Shown here in pieces: positions 62,441-64,000 of a DNA stretch of 64,000 nt; position 1 is the first letter of the stretch; every line of letters starts with the position of its first letter. This DNA comes from Sphaerospermopsis kisseleviana NIES-73 (lineage in GTDB: Bacteria > Cyanobacteriota > Cyanobacteriia > Cyanobacteriales > Nostocaceae), in NCBI RefSeq assembly GCF_002368075.1, contig NZ_AP018314.1, positions 1,339,084 to 1,403,083 on the forward strand, given 5' to 3'. Both the position numbers and the translations under genes were made by a program. The notes under the pieces are model-generated. The model was not told the origin of the DNA, did no database searches, and saw only the letters and a program-made list of their open reading frames with translations.

Positions 62441-64000
62441 ATGAGTCTCTGTATAAATCCTATTTGTCCTCAACCTAACCACCCAGATAATGATGAAAAC
62501 CGCTTTTGTCAAAGTTGCGGTTCTCAATTAGAATTATTAGGACGTTATCGAGTTTTACGTTTACTAAGTGATAAAACTGGGTTTAGTAAAGTTTATGAAG
62601 CTTACCAACAAGACACACCAAAAATTCTCAAAATCCTCAAAGAAGAATTAGCTAACGATAGCAAAGCGGTTTCTTTATTTCAACAAGAAGTAGAAGTTTT
62701 AGGACAATTAAAACATCCTGGTATTCCCCAAGCAGAAGAATATTTTACCTATCAAACCAGAGCAGGTTTAACCCTGCATTGTATGGTAATGGAAAAAATC
62801 GAAGGACCGAATTTAGAACAATGGTTAAAACAACAACAAAACCGCCCCATTTCTGAAAGTCAAGCAATAGCTTGGTTAAAACAACTAGCCGAAATTTTAT
62901 TATTAGTACATAACCAACAATATTTACATAGAGATATTAAACCATCTAATATAATGATTCGTCCAGATGGACAATTAGTATTAATTGATTTTGGCACAGC
63001 CAGAGAAATTACAAAAACCTATATTGCTAATAATGGCAGCATGACATCTATTTCTTCTTCTGGTTATAGTCCCAGAGAACAAATGAATGGTCAAGCATTG
63101 CCCCAATCAGATTTTTTTGCATTAGGACGCACCTTTATATTTTTATTAACAGGATGTCAACCTGCTCAATTATATGATGCTCATTTAGATATTTTAAACT
63201 GGCGACATTTAGCAAATCATGTTTCCCCATACCTATTAAATTTTATTGATTGGTTAATGGCAAATGAACTTAATAAACGTCCTGAAAATGCCAGAAAAAT
63301 CCTAGATAAATTAACAGAATTAGAAAATATATATACAGGAAGTAACGTAGCCACAGTCAATATAGTGGGTGGTTTAAAAACAGAAATAGTCACACCAACA
63401 ACCACAACCAAAAATACAATTAAACCTCCCGAAAAACAACCCGAAAAATTACCCTTATTAGCCTTATTTACCGCCTTAATATGTTCCTTATTATTATTAT
63501 GGACAGTAGCACTGGCAAACAGAAATAATAAATTTACCGTTGTTCCTGCTGACTATGGACAAGCACCGGTTAAAAAAGGACAAGTTGATTATTTTCCTTA
63601 TGAAGAAGGGAAAGACAGTCAAGGGAAAGTAGCAGAATTTAACATAGCAGTTTTATCAGTAGAATATAAATGGCAACTAGGCAGCACTTTTCAAATTAAA
63701 CATAACGATGAAATTATTAACCTTGAGGCTTTAAAAACTCGGTTAGAAGCAGAAGGAATACAGAGAATAATGGAAAATCCCAGTGAAATTATTTCTGTAG
63801 GTACAGCTTCCTGTGAAGGTGATGTGAACACAGAACAAAGTAGAGCGTTAGAACGTTCAAAGCAAATTCAATTATTAGCGAAACAATTATTTAGTAATAC
63901 ATCAAGTGTTCAAGGTTATAGATTATTAAACTTAGGACAATTTCAGAGAAAAGACTGTCAAGCAAATCAAGATTCTACAGCTTATCAACGCAGTATCATT
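62441..64000 (+). CDS. Ser/Thr protein kinase with N-terminal zinc ribbon and transmembrane helix (3' end beyond window)
   Basis: An open frame of 520 codons running off the window. Residues 4-30 hold a C-x4-C...C-x2-C zinc-ribbon-like motif (CINPICPQP...RFCQSCG). The Hanks kinase domain (about 38-300) has HRDIKPSNIM and LIDFGTARE. A transmembrane helix (about 338-358, ALFTALICSLLLLWTVALA) separates it from an external domain. That domain includes SVGTASCEGDVNTEQSRALERSKQIQLLAKQL (about 445-475), similar to the peptidoglycan-binding helix region of OmpA-like domains. Start ATG follows an STRR. Function unknown. Confidence 0.85.
   Translation, partial: MSLCINPICPQPNHPDNDENRFCQSCGSQLELLGRYRVLRLLSDKTGFSKVYEAYQQDTPKILKILKEELANDSKAVSLFQQEVEVLGQLKHPGIPQAEEYFTYQTRAGLTLHCMVMEKIEGPNLEQWLKQQQNRPISESQAIAWLKQLAEILLLVHNQQYLHRDIKPSNIMIRPDGQLVLIDFGTAREITKTYIANNGSMTSISSSGYSPREQMNGQALPQSDFFALGRTFIFLLTGCQPAQLYDAHLDILNWRHLANHVSPYLLNFIDWLMANELNKRPENARKILDKLTELENIYTGSNVATVNIVGGLKTEIVTPTTTTKNTIKPPEKQPEKLPLLALFTALICSLLLLWTVALANRNNKFTVVPADYGQAPVKKGQVDYFPYEEGKDSQGKVAEFNIAVLSVEYKWQLGSTFQIKHNDEIINLEALKTRLEAEGIQRIMENPSEIISVGTASCEGDVNTEQSRALERSKQIQLLAKQLFSNTSSVQGYRLLNLGQFQRKDCQANQDSTAYQRSII

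Overview
The window is chromosomal DNA of a filamentous cyanobacterium, most likely of the Nostocales (Anabaena/Dolichospermum/Aphanizomenon type). The reasons are: many HIP1 octamers (GCGATCGC), low G+C, runs of period-7 short tandem repeats (STRRs) in most intergenic gaps, dispersed inverted-repeat elements, and cyanobacterial genes (psbI, a diiron flavoprotein pair, larB, a DUF3769 LptD-like protein, Uma2 and Rpn-type nucleases, several Ser/Thr kinases). No rRNA, tRNA, CRISPR array or prophage was recognised.

Layout. 0-8 kb: housekeeping genes (ispF, an oligopeptide-binding lipoprotein, larB, argH, a small basic protein, a Nudix hydrolase) mixed with STRRs and a broken PIN gene. 8.5-19.2 kb: a type I restriction-modification island, hsdM - toxin/antitoxin genes - hsdS - two tandem copies of an Rpn/DUF4351 nuclease - hsdR, littered with a ~100-bp palindromic element. 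19.4-24.3 kb: a kinase fused to a formylglycine-generating-enzyme-like domain with an expanded internal repeat, a decayed vapBC locus, coaX. 24.4-43.8 kb: mostly core genes (flv3-flv1, kinase, cbiT, cdsA, DUF2993, pseudouridine synthase, RodZ-like, malQ, Nudix, SPFH protein, folP, tpiA, methyltransferase, GTPase, DUF429). 43.8-50.1 kb: a minus-strand TPR-CHAT protease locus with a small helical protein and a membrane-anchored protein, resembling a conflict system, then a DUF433 gene beside a dead toxin. 50.3-64 kb: glgP, acyltransferase, psbI, LptD-like protein, Uma2 nuclease, SagB-like oxidoreductase, alpha/beta hydrolase, and a kinase running off the end.

Three observations stand out. (1) A ~295-bp element with no intact ORF occurs three times almost identically (6920-7216, 8162-8454 inverted, 36733-37025). 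Each copy follows a WTGA tetranucleotide and can fold into several hairpins and a pseudoknot. It looks like a non-autonomous IS200/IS605-type element that may carry an omega-RNA-like transcript. (2) The TPR-CHAT three-gene locus is a candidate protease-triggered defence module. (3) At four separate PIN-type loci the toxin is truncated, deleted or stop-mutated, and at the three with a recognisable antitoxin that partner is intact. Mobile repeats also supply stop codons or C-terminal residues to several genes.

Gene names rest on motif and family recognition by eye; no database search was run.
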